From NCBI RefSeq assembly GCF_003119195.2, contig NZ_CP022253.1:2985001-3049000 (forward strand): a stretch of 64,000 bases of DNA. The letters are read 5' to 3'. The DNA comes from Azospirillum baldaniorum (GTDB lineage: Bacteria; Pseudomonadota; Alphaproteobacteria; Azospirillales; Azospirillaceae). How positions within the stretch are numbered: the stretch's first letter is position 1; each line of letters begins with the position of its first letter. Under the pieces are notes generated by a model. It was not told the origin of the DNA. It searched no databases and was given only the letters and a program-made list of their open reading frames with translations. Both the position numbers and the translations under genes were made by a program. Below, in pieces: positions 42,766 to 54,211 of the stretch.

Positions 42766-43773
42766 ATGGGCGACGCCCTGCTCACCTCCGTCCTCGGCGC
42801 CGCCCCCCTGAACGGTCCGGGGCCGCTGTTCCTGCTGCTGCTGGCCCTGGCCATCGACGCCGCCGCCGGCGACTGGATCGGGCGCGTCCTGCCCGATCCG
42901 GCGGCGCTGTCGCAGCGCGTCTGCGCCTGGGCCGACCGGCGGCTGAACCGGGTCGAGCGCGGCAAGACCGCCCGCCTGCTGCGCGGCGCTCTCGTCGTGC
43001 TGGCCCTCGTGCTGGCCGCCGTCGCCGTCGGCCTGATCGTCGAGCGGGTCGGCGCGCAGAGCCGCGGCTGGCTGCTGGAACTGGCGGTGATCCTCGCCAC
43101 CCTGCGCGGACGGAGCGCCTGGGCGCGGGTGCGCGCGGTGCGCCGCGCCCTGGACAAGGGTGGCGCCGCTCCGGCGCGGGAGGCCGTCGCCCCCCTCACC
43201 CGCCGCCACGCCTTCAGCCTGGACGAGCACGGCATCGCCCGCGCCGCCATCGAGGCCGCCGCCAAGGGCTTCGCCCGCAAGCTGGTGGCCCCGGTCTTCG
43301 GCTACGCCCTGCTGGGCGTGCCCGGCCTGCTGGTCTGGGCGGTGGTGGACGGCGCCGACACCGCGCTGGGCCACGCCGGCGTGCGGCACGAGCGGTTCGG
43401 CCAGACCGCGGCGCGGCTGGACGACGCGCTGAACGCCATCCCGGCGCGGCTGGCGGCGGTTCTCCTGGCGCTGGCCGCGCCCTTCGCCGGAGCGAAGACC
43501 GGCGGCGCCTTCCGCACGATGATGCGGGACGGCGGCAAGGCGGCCTCCCTCAACATGGGCTGGCCGACCGCCGCCATGGCCGGCGCGCTGGGTCTGGCGC
43601 TGGGCGGGCCGCACCGCGACGGCGGCGTGGTCATCACCGAACCGTGGATCGGCGAGGGCCGCGCCCGCGCCACCGCCGCCGACATCGGGCGGGCGCTGGC
43701 GGTCTACGCCGTGGCCGGGTTGATCCTGACGTTGCTCGTGGCGCTGCTGCTGTGGGCGGTGGCCGGCCCCTGA
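42766..43773 (+). CDS. Cobalamin biosynthesis membrane protein CobD/CbiB
   Basis: A 335-aa membrane protein of the CobD/CbiB family, which joins adenosylcobyric acid with (R)-1-amino-2-propanol phosphate. Features are the N-terminal LLALAIDAAAGD, a basic RRLNRVERGK loop, the conserved AVAPLTRRHAF region, VVDGADTALGHAG, and the C-terminal GGPHRDGGVVITEPWIGEG. No other cobalamin gene is in the window. The gene follows the ankyrin gene by 7 bases. Confidence 0.82.
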   Translation: MGDALLTSVLGAAPLNGPGPLFLLLLALAIDAAAGDWIGRVLPDPAALSQRVCAWADRRLNRVERGKTARLLRGALVVLALVLAAVAVGLIVERVGAQSRGWLLELAVILATLRGRSAWARVRAVRRALDKGGAAPAREAVAPLTRRHAFSLDEHGIARAAIEAAAKGFARKLVAPVFGYALLGVPGLLVWAVVDGADTALGHAGVRHERFGQTAARLDDALNAIPARLAAVLLALAAPFAGAKTGGAFRTMMRDGGKAASLNMGWPTAAMAGALGLALGGPHRDGGVVITEPWIGEGRARATAADIGRALAVYAVAGLILTLLVALLLWAVAGP

Positions 43774-43972
43774 GGACGCCTGTCGACGGATTGAACGTCT
43801 CGGCGCCTCTGCACACAATCGCATGAAGAGAAAAAGCGAACAAACACTCTCTTGATTGAAAACTGGTCCCGCGCAAAAATCGCTTCCGGCGCATACGTCT
43901 GAAGACTTCCGTATCCTTCAGCAGCAGGCATGTGCGGCTTCTCTGTCCTTCAACGGCATCAGGGAGCGGGTC

Positions 43973-44815
43973 ATGACGATAGCGGATACCCAGGGCACCG
44001 GCACCGCCGTTCCTCCGCCCACCGGACCGGTAACGCCTCGCTCACAGGAACCAGAAAGATCCTTTTGGTCCCGGTGGAGCGCCCTTTTCTGGGTCGCAAT
44101 CCTATTTTTTGTCTTTCTCTTCGGACCTTTGCTGTTCTTCACGCCGATGACGTCGCCCGTTGATGGATCGCCGAACCGGAACCGGGACCTGAACTTTTAC
44201 GACAGCCACATCTACCGGGCCAACCCAATCCTCCAATGGACGGTGGAGTTCTTCGTGGACCGTCATGAATGGACTTGCGATTCGGTAAACGATATCCAAT
44301 CCCGAATGGAAAAAGAAAGTTATAGCAAGGAAAACTTCAACCCAAAACTCATTCATGTCGTACAGTGCCATCTCAATATCTGGGATTATTACATGTCAAG
44401 ATCCCAGAAATTGTCATACACTCTGTCCGTCATGTCACTGATCGTAACCACACTTGTCGCAAGCGGATCAAAGCTCTTTCCGAAATCAGAGCGCTTTAAT
44501 GGAACTCTGGCATGGCTTTCCGCCGTCATTGCTGGATTGATCACATTGAACCAGCCATCTGAAGCCTATACACGCTTCCACGATGCCTGGGTACTGGTCA
44601 ACACGCGCCTCAACGAGTACAAACTTGCAGAAACCGAACACAAAAAATATGAGAAGGAACTTCTCCGATCCTATTTTATAGCCGAAACGATCATAAACAA
44701 GGGCAGCACTGTTTCTGAAGAATTGCGCAAGGCCGCCGAGGCATTGAAGGACACAGCACCAACAACGCCTCTAACGGGAAAGCAAGACAACCAAGTGCAG
44801 GAAGCCCAAAAATAG
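43973..44815 (+). CDS. Membrane protein of unknown function, SLATT/DUF4231-like layout
   Basis: A 280-aa protein whose codon use and base composition are clearly more AT-rich than all neighbouring genes, a sign of horizontal transfer. A Pro-rich N-terminus (about 1-38) precedes helix 1 (ALFWVAILFFVFLFGPLLFF). A soluble loop with two Cys follows, then helices 2 and 3 (about 145-165, 175-195). A charged helical tail (NTRLNEYKLAETEHKKYEKE) resembles the C-terminal helix of SLATT/DUF4231 two-helix proteins. That match is from layout, not sequence identity. ATG 43973 has AGGGAG upstream. A terminator follows 18 bases after the stop. Confidence 0.7.
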   Translation: MTIADTQGTGTAVPPPTGPVTPRSQEPERSFWSRWSALFWVAILFFVFLFGPLLFFTPMTSPVDGSPNRNRDLNFYDSHIYRANPILQWTVEFFVDRHEWTCDSVNDIQSRMEKESYSKENFNPKLIHVVQCHLNIWDYYMSRSQKLSYTLSVMSLIVTTLVASGSKLFPKSERFNGTLAWLSAVIAGLITLNQPSEAYTRFHDAWVLVNTRLNEYKLAETEHKKYEKELLRSYFIAETIINKGSTVSEELRKAAEALKDTAPTTPLTGKQDNQVQEAQK

Positions 44816-44833
44816 CGCATCGCCCAGTTAAGA

Positions 44834-44867
44834 AAAAAGGCGCGATCCCGAAGGACCGCGCCTTTTT
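44834..44867. terminator. Bidirectional hairpin terminator between the low-GC gene and rhlE
   Basis: An 11-base stem (44834-44844 with 44857-44867), with AAAAA on one side and TTTTT on the other and an inner TCC-CGAA-GGA extension. It can end the plus-strand low-GC gene and the minus-strand helicase gene. Confidence 0.85.
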
Positions 44868-44888
44868 CATGTCAGCGGCGATCCGCTG

Positions 44889-46427
44889 TTACCACTTGGA
44901 CGCCCGGTGCGCCGGCTTGCCGCCCTGGGAGTCGCGGCGGGCGTGACCGCCATGCTCGTTGCGGGCATGGTCGCTGCGGCCATGCTCGTTGCGGTTCATC
45001 GGACGGCCCTGCGGACGGCCACCCGGGGCGCCGTTCGGCTTGCCGCCCTCGGCACCGCCGTTGGCGTTGCGCACCCACGGCTTCTTGTTGTAGCCGCCGC
45101 CGTTGCCGCCACCCGGACGGCCACCCGGACGGCCCGTGGGACGGCCGCCGCCGCCGGTCTGGAACGGACGCTGCGGCTCCAGGCCCGGAACGACGTGGAT
45201 GTCGAGGCGGGTGCCGGTGTAGCGCTCGATGCGGAACAGGGCGTCGCGGTCGGCGCGGGCGGCGAAGGAGATCGCCACGCCCGAGGCGCCCGCACGGCCC
45301 GTGCGGCCGATGCGGTGGACATAGTCCTCCGCCGAGCGCGGCAGGTCGAAGTTGATGACGTGGGTGATGTCACGCACGTCGATGCCGCGCGCCGCCACAT
45401 CGGTCGCCACCAGCAGGCGGACCTGGCCGGTGCGCAGGCGCTGGAGCGTGCGGTTGCGCTTGAACTGGTCCATGTCGCCGTGCAGGGCGGCGGCGGCGTG
45501 GCCGGCGTCGCTCAGCTCCTCGGCCAGCGCATCGGCGTCGCGCTTGGTGGCGGCGAAGATGATCGCCTTGCCGACCTCGGGCAGGTCCGCAAAGTGCTTC
45601 AGCAGGCGGCGCTTATGGTCCATGTCGTCGGCATGGTGCAGGCGCTGCTCGACGTTCACCGAGGTGGTGGCGCTTTCCACGGCGACGCGCACCGGGTTGC
45701 GCAGCAGGTTGCCGGCGAGCTGGGCCATGCGGCGGTCCAGCGTGGCGGTGAACAGCAGCGTCTGGCGGCTGTCCGGGCAGCACTTGGCGATGGTTTCCAC
45801 ATCGTCCAGGAAGCCCATGTCGAGCATGCGGTCCGCCTCGTCCAGGATCAGCACCTCGACGGCGCTGAGGTCGATGCGGTTGCGCGACACGTGGTCGAGC
45901 AGACGGCCCGGCGTGGCCACCATCACGTCCACCGCGCGCGACAGCAGGCGCAGCTGGTCGCGATAGGGCATGCCGCCGACCACGTCCACGATGTTGTACT
46001 TCATGAACTTGGCGTACTTGCGGGCGGCGTCGGTGACCTGCTTGGCCAGCTCGCGGGTCGGGGCCAGCACCAGCACGCGCGGGGCGGCCACGCCGAGGCG
46101 CGGCAGCTCGACGGTGCGGGTCAGCGCCGGCAGCATGAAGGCGGCGGTCTTGCCGGTGCCCGTCTCGGCGGTCGCCAGGATGTCGCGGCCTTCCAGGGCC
46201 GGCGGGATCGCCTCGGCCTGGACCGGGGTCGGGGTGTTGTATTCGAACGCCTCAAGCGCCTTCACGACGAGCGGGTGGACGCCCAGCCCGGCGAAAGCGT
46301 TGGCGGTGACGGTTTCAGTGGTGTCGGTCACGGTTTCGTCGGCGACGGCGGTCTCGGTGACAGAGGCCTCGGTGGCAACGGTCTCGACAACGAGGGCGTC
46401 GGCGGCGGTCATTTCGATGGACGACAA
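44889..46427 (-). CDS. DEAD-box RNA helicase (RhlE-like)
   Basis: A 512-aa helicase. Motifs: Q motif PTPVQAEAIP, Walker A AETGTGKT, PTRELA, VATPGRLLDH, DEAD in LILDEADRML, and HRIGRTGRAG. A basic, Gly/Arg/His/Asn-rich tail (about 395-512) provides RNA binding. It unwinds structured RNA, probably in ribosome assembly or mRNA decay. TTG 46427 is proposed as the start because GAGGAAAGG lies about 10 bases upstream and no ribosome site precedes the ATG at 46412. An acidic Thr/Glu/Val leader (about 60 residues) precedes the core. Confidence 0.93.
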   Translation of the reverse strand: MSSIEMTAADALVVETVATEASVTETAVADETVTDTTETVTANAFAGLGVHPLVVKALEAFEYNTPTPVQAEAIPPALEGRDILATAETGTGKTAAFMLPALTRTVELPRLGVAAPRVLVLAPTRELAKQVTDAARKYAKFMKYNIVDVVGGMPYRDQLRLLSRAVDVMVATPGRLLDHVSRNRIDLSAVEVLILDEADRMLDMGFLDDVETIAKCCPDSRQTLLFTATLDRRMAQLAGNLLRNPVRVAVESATTSVNVEQRLHHADDMDHKRRLLKHFADLPEVGKAIIFAATKRDADALAEELSDAGHAAAALHGDMDQFKRNRTLQRLRTGQVRLLVATDVAARGIDVRDITHVINFDLPRSAEDYVHRIGRTGRAGASGVAISFAARADRDALFRIERYTGTRLDIHVVPGLEPQRPFQTGGGGRPTGRPGGRPGGGNGGGYNKKPWVRNANGGAEGGKPNGAPGGRPQGRPMNRNEHGRSDHARNEHGGHARRDSQGGKPAHRASKW

Positions 46428-46593
46428 GTAGGGTAACCTTTCCTCAGGACCAAGACGGCGCACGGCCGCCGCACCAGGATGGTGAGCGGTGGAACGCCGG
46501 CGTTTTCGCCGGGAGGAGGTCGGAAGAGGGAGAGGCGTCTGTCCGAAGCAACGGGCGACCGGGTCCCAAGGAAGGCCGTCCCGCAATATCAAA

Positions 46594-46617
46594 GCGCGTC
46601 TCGCTCAAGAGACGCGC
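46594..46617 (-). promoter_or_regulatory. Hairpin in the rhlE leader
   Basis: A perfect 9-base stem (46594-46602 with 46609-46617) with a 6-base loop, in the roughly 250-base gap upstream of rhlE. It could be part of a structured 5' leader or the end of something else; no T-run follows on the minus strand. Confidence 0.35.
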
Positions 46618-46680
46618 GAGCCTCCAGCGATCAAGACGCCTTACATAATGGGTTGCGCTGCACAATCCAAGAAGATTCTT

Positions 46681-47127
46681 TCACGCCCCCCGCCGAGTCG
46701 TGTCCCCCGGGGCGGGTGCCTGCCGTGCGCGCAGCGCATCCCGGATCTCCTCCAGCAGAACCTCCTGGCGGGGAGGCGCCTTCGGCTTGGAATCCTGGAG
46801 GAAATGCAGGCGGTTGACCTGCCGCACGATGAGGAACAGCGCCCCCGCCACGATGAAGAAGTTGATGAGCGCGTTGATGAAGCGGCCGTAGTTGATGGTC
46901 GCCGCCCCCGCCGCCTCCGCCGCGGACAGGCTCTCGTAATGGCCGCCGGACAGGTTCAGGAAGTAGTTGGAGAAGTCGATCCCGCCCATGATCCAGCCGA
47001 TGGGCGGCATCAGCATGTCCTTGACCAGCGAGTTGACGATGCCGGTGAAGGCCGCGCCGATGATGATGCCGACGGCCAGCTCCACGACGTTGCCGCGGCT
47101 GATGAAGGTCTTGAATTCCTGCAACAT
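46681..47127 (-). CDS. mscL: Large-conductance mechanosensitive channel
   Basis: A 148-aa MscL with the usual N-terminal helix ([24 protein letters not shown]), first pore-lining helix, a periplasmic loop with GHYESL, and TM2 ([18 protein letters not shown]). The C-terminal helix bundle ([10 protein letters not shown]) is present. It opens under membrane tension to release solutes. ATG 47127 has GGGAG upstream; the earlier in-frame codon at 47163 adds an unconserved leader. It is a separate gene between secA and rhlE. Confidence 0.95.
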   Translation of the reverse strand: MLQEFKTFISRGNVVELAVGIIIGAAFTGIVNSLVKDMLMPPIGWIMGGIDFSNYFLNLSGGHYESLSAAEAAGAATINYGRFINALINFFIVAGALFLIVRQVNRLHFLQDSKPKAPPRQEVLLEEIRDALRARQAPAPGDTTRRGA

Positions 47128-47262
47128 GGCTGCGCTCCCGCTTGTTGACCGGAAGAACGCCACAGCCCAGCCGAAGTTTCCAAGACCACAAAAGGAAAGG
47201 GGCCGGACCCTGCGGCCCAGCCCCCTCCGAAACGTCCCCGACAGCGTTCTTCGCGGCGGCGC

Positions 47263-50013
<2,751 letters not shown>

Positions 50014-50413
50014 GAAAACCTCGGGGGTGGAACGTCGTGAAGCCGGCTTTTTGACCGGTCTCACATAGGCCCGAAGCAAGTTTCTGTCAACGAGACCCGC
50101 CCCTTTGCCCGGCCCTTTGAGGGGTGCATCGCGGGGGTGCCGGCCCTGCACGGAGCGTGGATCGGCGTGTGGCGCGCCCTGGAAGCACCACCGTTCCGCC
50201 GCCATATCGCCTTGAACACGGTCGAAGCAGGGCGCCGAAGGAAGGCGTCACGGCCGCGCATCACGACCGCTTGCCCCGCGCCGCGAACCCATGCTTAATC
50301 CCCCGCGGATTCGGGCGCGGGGCCGGATCGTCCGTACAGCCGCCGCCAATCATAAGACGTTCTGTCATGCCATTGACCATGACAAGACACATCCGCCGGA
50401 AGGAAAAGACTCC
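50014..50413. other. Divergent region between secA and the parvulin gene
   Basis: A 400-base gap carrying the start signals of both genes. I see one promoter candidate for the parvulin gene (listed separately) and no RNA gene or repeat. Confidence 0.45.
50271..50299 (+). promoter_or_regulatory. Candidate promoter of the parvulin gene
   Basis: TTGCCC (50271-50276) and CTTAAT (50294-50299) are 17 bases apart. Transcription would start near 50306, about 108 bases before the ATG. Pattern match only. Confidence 0.35.
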
Positions 50414-51364
50414 ATGGTGAATCGAGTGTTCCGCGCCGCCCTGCTGTCGATGGCCGCCTGCGGCCTCGCGCTGGCCGCACACGCCCAGACTCCGGCGCCG
50501 ACTCCGGCTCCCGCGGCCACGCCCGCCCCCGCCGCGCAGGCCGCTCCCGCCACGGCGGACGCCGATCCGGTGGTGGCGCGCGTCAACGGCGAGGCGGTCC
50601 ACCGCTCCGACGTCCAGCGCATGGTCTCCCAGCTTCCGCCGCAGGTGCAGCAGATGCCGCTGGAAATGATCTACCCGGCGGTGATCGAGCAGCTCGTGAA
50701 CTCCAAGCTGGTGGCCGAGGCCGGCTACAAGGCCAACCTCGCCGGCACGCCGGAGGTCAAGGACGAGATCAAGCGCGCCGAGGAGCGCGCCGTGCAGCGC
50801 GCCTACATCCAGAAGGAAGTGCAGTCGCGCATCACCCCGGCCAAGCTGGACGAGGCCTATCAGGCCTTCCTGAAGCAGAACCCGGCCCAGGAAGAGGTCA
50901 AGGCCAGCCACATCCTCGTCGAGAAGGAGGATGAGGCCAAGGCGATCATCGCCCAGCTCAAGAAGGGCGGCGACTTCGCCAAGCTCGCCAAGGAGAAGTC
51001 GAAGGACCCGGTGGCCGCCGAGCAGGGCGGCGATCTCGGCTACTTCACCAAGGACACGATGGTCGAGCCCTTCGCCGACGCCGCCTTCGCCATGAAGAAG
51101 GGCGAGGTGAGCAAGGAGCCGGTGAAGACGCAGTTCGGCTGGCACATCATCAAGGTCGAGGACAAGCGCACCCAGCCGCAGCCGACCCTGGACGAGGTGA
51201 AGCCGCAGCTCGAGCAGCAGCTCAGCAAGGACATCGTGACCAACGTCGTCGACGACCTGCGCAAGGTTGCCAAGGTCGAGACCTTCCAGCTCGACGGCTC
51301 GCCGATGCCGAAGGAAGAGCCGGCCACGGACGCGCCCAAGGCCGAAGAGCCCAAGAAGAACTGA
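50414..51364 (+). CDS. Periplasmic parvulin-type peptidyl-prolyl isomerase
   Basis: A 316-aa protein. A signal peptide (residues 1-24, ALLSMAACGLALAAHAQ) is followed by an Ala/Pro linker. SurA-like N-terminal helices (ADPVVARVNGEAVHRSDV) come next, then a parvulin domain about 165-265 with VKASHILVEKEDEA, GGDLGYFTKDTMVEPF and TQFGWHIIKVED. It assists folding of exported proteins, which fits its location opposite secA. A Lys/Glu/Pro-rich tail ends the protein. ATG 50414 has GGAAGGAA upstream. Confidence 0.94.
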   Translation: MVNRVFRAALLSMAACGLALAAHAQTPAPTPAPAATPAPAAQAAPATADADPVVARVNGEAVHRSDVQRMVSQLPPQVQQMPLEMIYPAVIEQLVNSKLVAEAGYKANLAGTPEVKDEIKRAEERAVQRAYIQKEVQSRITPAKLDEAYQAFLKQNPAQEEVKASHILVEKEDEAKAIIAQLKKGGDFAKLAKEKSKDPVAAEQGGDLGYFTKDTMVEPFADAAFAMKKGEVSKEPVKTQFGWHIIKVEDKRTQPQPTLDEVKPQLEQQLSKDIVTNVVDDLRKVAKVETFQLDGSPMPKEEPATDAPKAEEPKKN

Positions 51365-51417
51365 GGTCCGGCACCGGTTGCCCCCACCCTTCCCACGGCT
51401 GACGCCGCGGGCCCCTT

Positions 51418-51475
51418 CCCTCCCCCGCTTCGCAGGGGAGGGACTTGATCCCCTCCCCTGCGAAGCGGGGGAGGG
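51418..51475. repeat. 25-base perfect inverted repeat (intergenic palindromic element)
   Basis: Arms 51418-51442 and 51451-51475 are exact reverse complements with an 8-base spacer. The arms are C/G-rich with a central CGCTTCGCAGG. Such sequences occur in many copies between genes in related genomes, so this is probably a dispersed intergenic repeat. It could also stop transcription of the parvulin gene, though no T-run follows. Confidence 0.75.
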
Positions 51476-51555
51476 TTAGGGAGGGGGCAAGCGCCTTGCA
51501 TCCCAATCACTGTCCAACACCCCCCCCGCTCCACCAGAACCGCGAGCCCGTCCCC

Positions 51556-52794
51556 ATGGCCACGACCGTCTCCCCCTTGGCACCCGCCGGCTTCCCGACG
51601 CTCCCGCCCGTGGCGGGCGTGCGCATCGCCACCGCCAACAGCGGCATCCGATACAAGGGCCGCGACGACCTGATGCTGGCCGTGCTCGACGAGGGCACGA
51701 CGGTGGCCGGCGTGCTGACCAAGTCGCTGACCTGCTCCGCCCCGGTGATCTGGTGCCGCGACAGCCTGCCCCGCGGCTCGGCCCGCGCGGTCGTGGTCAA
51801 CGCCGGCAACGCCAACGCCTTCACCGGCAAGGCGGGCGACGCCACCGTTCAGGCGACCGTCGAGGCCGCAGCCAAGATCGCCGGCTGCGCCACCGACGAG
51901 GTCTACGTCGCCTCCACCGGCGTGATCGGCATCCCGCTGGCCGCCGACGCCATCGCCAAGGTCCTCCCGGGCATGGTCCCGGCGCTGAAGGACGACTCGG
52001 CGGCGCTGGAGGCCGGGGCGCGGGCCATCATGACCACCGACACCTTCGCCAAGGGCTCGACCCGTCAGGTCGCCATCGGCGGGACGACGGTGACGATCAG
52101 CGGCTTCGCCAAGGGCTCCGGCATGATCGCCCCGGACATGGCGACCATGCTGGGCTTCCTCTTCACCGACGCGGCCATCGCCGCCCCGGCGCTGCAGTCC
52201 ATGCTGTCGGAGTTCACGGAGCGCAGCTTCAACGCCATCACCGTGGACGGCGACACCTCGACCAGCGACACGCTGCTGCTGTTCGCCACCGGCAAGGCCG
52301 GCAACGCCCCGGTGACCGACGCCCAGGCGCCGGAGTTGGCCGCGTTCCGCAAGGCTCTGGAGGAGGTGATGCTCGACCTCGCGCTCCAGATCGTGCGCGA
52401 CGGCGAGGGAGCGACCAAGTTCGTCTCGATCACGCTGGTCGGCGCCGAGAACGACGTGGCCGCCAAGCGCATCGCCCTGACCGTCGCCAACTCCCCGCTG
52501 GTCAAGACCGCGCTGGCCGGCGAGGACGCCAACTGGGGCCGCATCGTCGCCGCCATCGGGCGGGCCGGCGAGCGGGCCGACCGCGACCTCATCAAGATCA
52601 CCATCGGCGGCACGCTGATCTGCGCCGAGGGCATGGAGGTTCCGGGCTACGACGAGGCGCCGGTCGCCGCCCACATGAAGGGCCAGGAGATCGACGTGCA
52701 CATCGACTTGGGCATCGGCACCGGCAAATCCCGCGTCTGGACCTGCGATCTGACCCACGGCTACATCGACATCAACGGCTCCTACCGCAGCTGA
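51556..52794 (+). CDS. argJ: Bifunctional glutamate N-acetyltransferase/N-acetylglutamate synthase ArgJ
   Basis: A 412-aa ArgJ that recycles the acetyl group in arginine biosynthesis. The self-cleavage site is the Thr in MATML (T197), which becomes the N-terminal nucleophile of the beta chain. Other blocks are VVVNAGNANAFTG, STGVIG, GEDANWGRIVAAIGRAG and the C-terminal DLTHGYIDINGSYRS. ATG at 51556, after the palindromic repeat. Two small genes, a GNAT acetyltransferase and MutT, follow with 16-base and overlapping junctions, so the three form an operon. Confidence 0.96.
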   Translation: MATTVSPLAPAGFPTLPPVAGVRIATANSGIRYKGRDDLMLAVLDEGTTVAGVLTKSLTCSAPVIWCRDSLPRGSARAVVVNAGNANAFTGKAGDATVQATVEAAAKIAGCATDEVYVASTGVIGIPLAADAIAKVLPGMVPALKDDSAALEAGARAIMTTDTFAKGSTRQVAIGGTTVTISGFAKGSGMIAPDMATMLGFLFTDAAIAAPALQSMLSEFTERSFNAITVDGDTSTSDTLLLFATGKAGNAPVTDAQAPELAAFRKALEEVMLDLALQIVRDGEGATKFVSITLVGAENDVAAKRIALTVANSPLVKTALAGEDANWGRIVAAIGRAGERADRDLIKITIGGTLICAEGMEVPGYDEAPVAAHMKGQEIDVHIDLGIGTGKSRVWTCDLTHGYIDINGSYRS

Positions 52795-52810
52795 GACCGG
52801 ACTTGGTGTC

Positions 52811-53329
52811 ATGACCGGCGCGCCCCTGCCCGACCGCCTCGACACGGCGCGGCTGACGCTCCGCCCCTTCCGCATGGAGGATGTGGAGCGTTTCGTTCCG
52901 CTGATCGGGGAGTGGGAGGTGGCGCAGTGGCTCGCCCGCGTGCCCCACCCTTACGGCCTGGAGGACGGGCGCGCCTGGGTCGCCCTGGCCGCCCGCAACC
53001 GGGCGGAGCGCGCGTCGCTCGACCTGCTGGCGGTCCGTAGGGACGATAATCAGCCAGTCGGCGGCATCGGGGTGATCCTGGCGGACGGCGAGGTCGGCTA
53101 TTGGCTGGGCCGGCCACACCAGGGCATCGGCTATGCCTCCGAGATGCTGCGGGCCGTCATCCCAGCCGCCTTCGCACTGGGCCTGCCCCGCCTGTGGGCG
53201 CGGACCGCGCCGGACAACCACCGCTCCCGCCGCGTGCTGGAGGCGGTCGGCTTCACGCCGCTCGACGCCGCCGACCAATATGAACTGACCGCCGGACGCT
53301 GGCGGTTCCTTACCCAGGAGACCGCGTGA
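52811..53329 (+). CDS. GNAT family N-acetyltransferase
   Basis: A 172-aa RimJ/RimL-like acetyltransferase: TARLTLRPFRMEDVERF at the start, VGGIGVILADGEVGYWLGRPHQGIGYASEML carrying the acetyl-CoA binding loop, and ARTAPDNHRSRRVLEAVGF near the end. The substrate is unknown. Located 16 bases after argJ; its stop overlaps the start of the MutT gene. Confidence 0.9.
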   Translation: MTGAPLPDRLDTARLTLRPFRMEDVERFVPLIGEWEVAQWLARVPHPYGLEDGRAWVALAARNRAERASLDLLAVRRDDNQPVGGIGVILADGEVGYWLGRPHQGIGYASEMLRAVIPAAFALGLPRLWARTAPDNHRSRRVLEAVGFTPLDAADQYELTAGRWRFLTQETA

Positions 53330-53772
53330 TGCCGGCCTGCTTCGATCCCTCCTCCACCCCGGCTCCCGGTTCCCTGCCGACCCTGCTTGTCGTCGCGGTC
53401 GCCCTGGTGGACGCCGACGGCCGCGTCCTGCTGGCCCAGCGCCCGCCCGGCAAGTCGCTGGCCGGGCTGTGGGAATTTCCGGGCGGCAAGGTGGACGCGG
53501 GTGAGACCCCGGAAGCCGCGCTGGTCCGCGAGTTGAAGGAAGAGCTGGGCATCGACACGGCGGCGAGTTGCCTCGCTCCCTTCACCTTCGCCTCGCACAC
53601 CTACGAAAAGTTCCACCTGCTGATGCCGCTGTTCGTCTGCCGCGTCTGGGAGGGTGACGTGATGGCGCGCGAGGGGCAAAAGCTCGCCTGGGTCTACCCG
53701 AACCGCATGGGCGACTACCCCATGCCCCCTGCCGACGTGCCGCTGGTGGCGATGCTGCGCGATCTGTTGTAG
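53326..53772 (+). CDS. mutT: 8-oxo-dGTP diphosphatase MutT-like Nudix hydrolase
   Basis: A 148-aa Nudix protein of MutT type: VVAVALVDADGRVLLAQRPPGKSLAGLWEFPGGKVDAGETPEAA leads into the Nudix box with ALVRELKEELGI. It removes oxidised guanine nucleotides. The start is GTG 53326 overlapping the GNAT stop (GTGA), or the adjacent ATG 53329; CAGGAG is just upstream. Last gene of the argJ unit. Confidence 0.92.
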   Translation: MMPACFDPSSTPAPGSLPTLLVVAVALVDADGRVLLAQRPPGKSLAGLWEFPGGKVDAGETPEAALVRELKEELGIDTAASCLAPFTFASHTYEKFHLLMPLFVCRVWEGDVMAREGQKLAWVYPNRMGDYPMPPADVPLVAMLRDLL

Positions 53773-53829
53773 CCGCTTGGGGATTTGCAACGCGGGGGAA
53801 TTGCGCTACCTTGTCGGGAGTGGCCGGCA

Positions 53830-53990
53830 GGTGCTGTGAACACCCACCGGCACGCTCCTAGTGCTTAGCCAACGGTGATGCGGATTTCGATCCGCCATCG
53901 CCGCCACTGGAGCACCAGGAAAAAGGGCATTTTCGGCATGCCTCTTTCTCCTTTCGAAACGGCGGGTGGCCAATTCCACCCGCCGTTTTC
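53830..53990 (+). ncRNA. Candidate structured small RNA
   Basis: The stretch folds well without coding features. GGTGCT (53830-53835) can pair with AGCACC (53911-53916), enclosing a long hairpin at 53873-53903. That hairpin has a 13-pair stem with one G-U pair, one bulged C and a TTCG tetraloop. A strong terminator ends it at 53958-53989. A short open frame at 53875-54114 crosses both hairpins and is Arg/His-rich, so I think the RNA, not that peptide, is the product. I do not recognise the RNA family. Confidence 0.45.
53958..53989 (+). terminator. Rho-independent terminator of the candidate small RNA
   Basis: A perfect 12-base stem (53958-53969 with 53976-53987), 6-base loop, ending in TTTT. 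Confidence 0.82.
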
Positions 53991-54211
53991 ACCTTACACA
54001 CGATCGGATGCATTCGCGCCACAGTTTTCCCGCATCGCGCGATGCGCCACCCTTGTCCCCACACCTCTTCCGGATTGCGACTTCACGAATCGGGTGATCT
54101 GTGCCACATCATAGCCGTCGCGTTCGGGATCGCATCCCGACCACCAGATTCTGACCCGAACACCAGATTCTAAATCGTCCAGAGACGGACCCGCATCTGA
54201 ACCGCATCGGC

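Larger units (their letters stand above)
53773..54211. other. Intergenic region between mutT and recQ
   Basis: This 439-base gap holds a candidate structured RNA with a terminator (53830-53990) and, after 54000, a stretch with no visible feature that should carry the recQ promoter. Confidence 0.5.

Noticed and set aside
42766..43773. Cobalamin riboswitch upstream of the CbiB gene
   Set aside because: Only 7 bases separate it from the ankyrin gene, and no B12-box-like sequence was seen before the ankyrin gene.
53875..54114. 79-codon frame between mutT and recQ
   Set aside because: It crosses a strong hairpin and a terminator and is Arg/His-rich; a structured RNA explains the region better.
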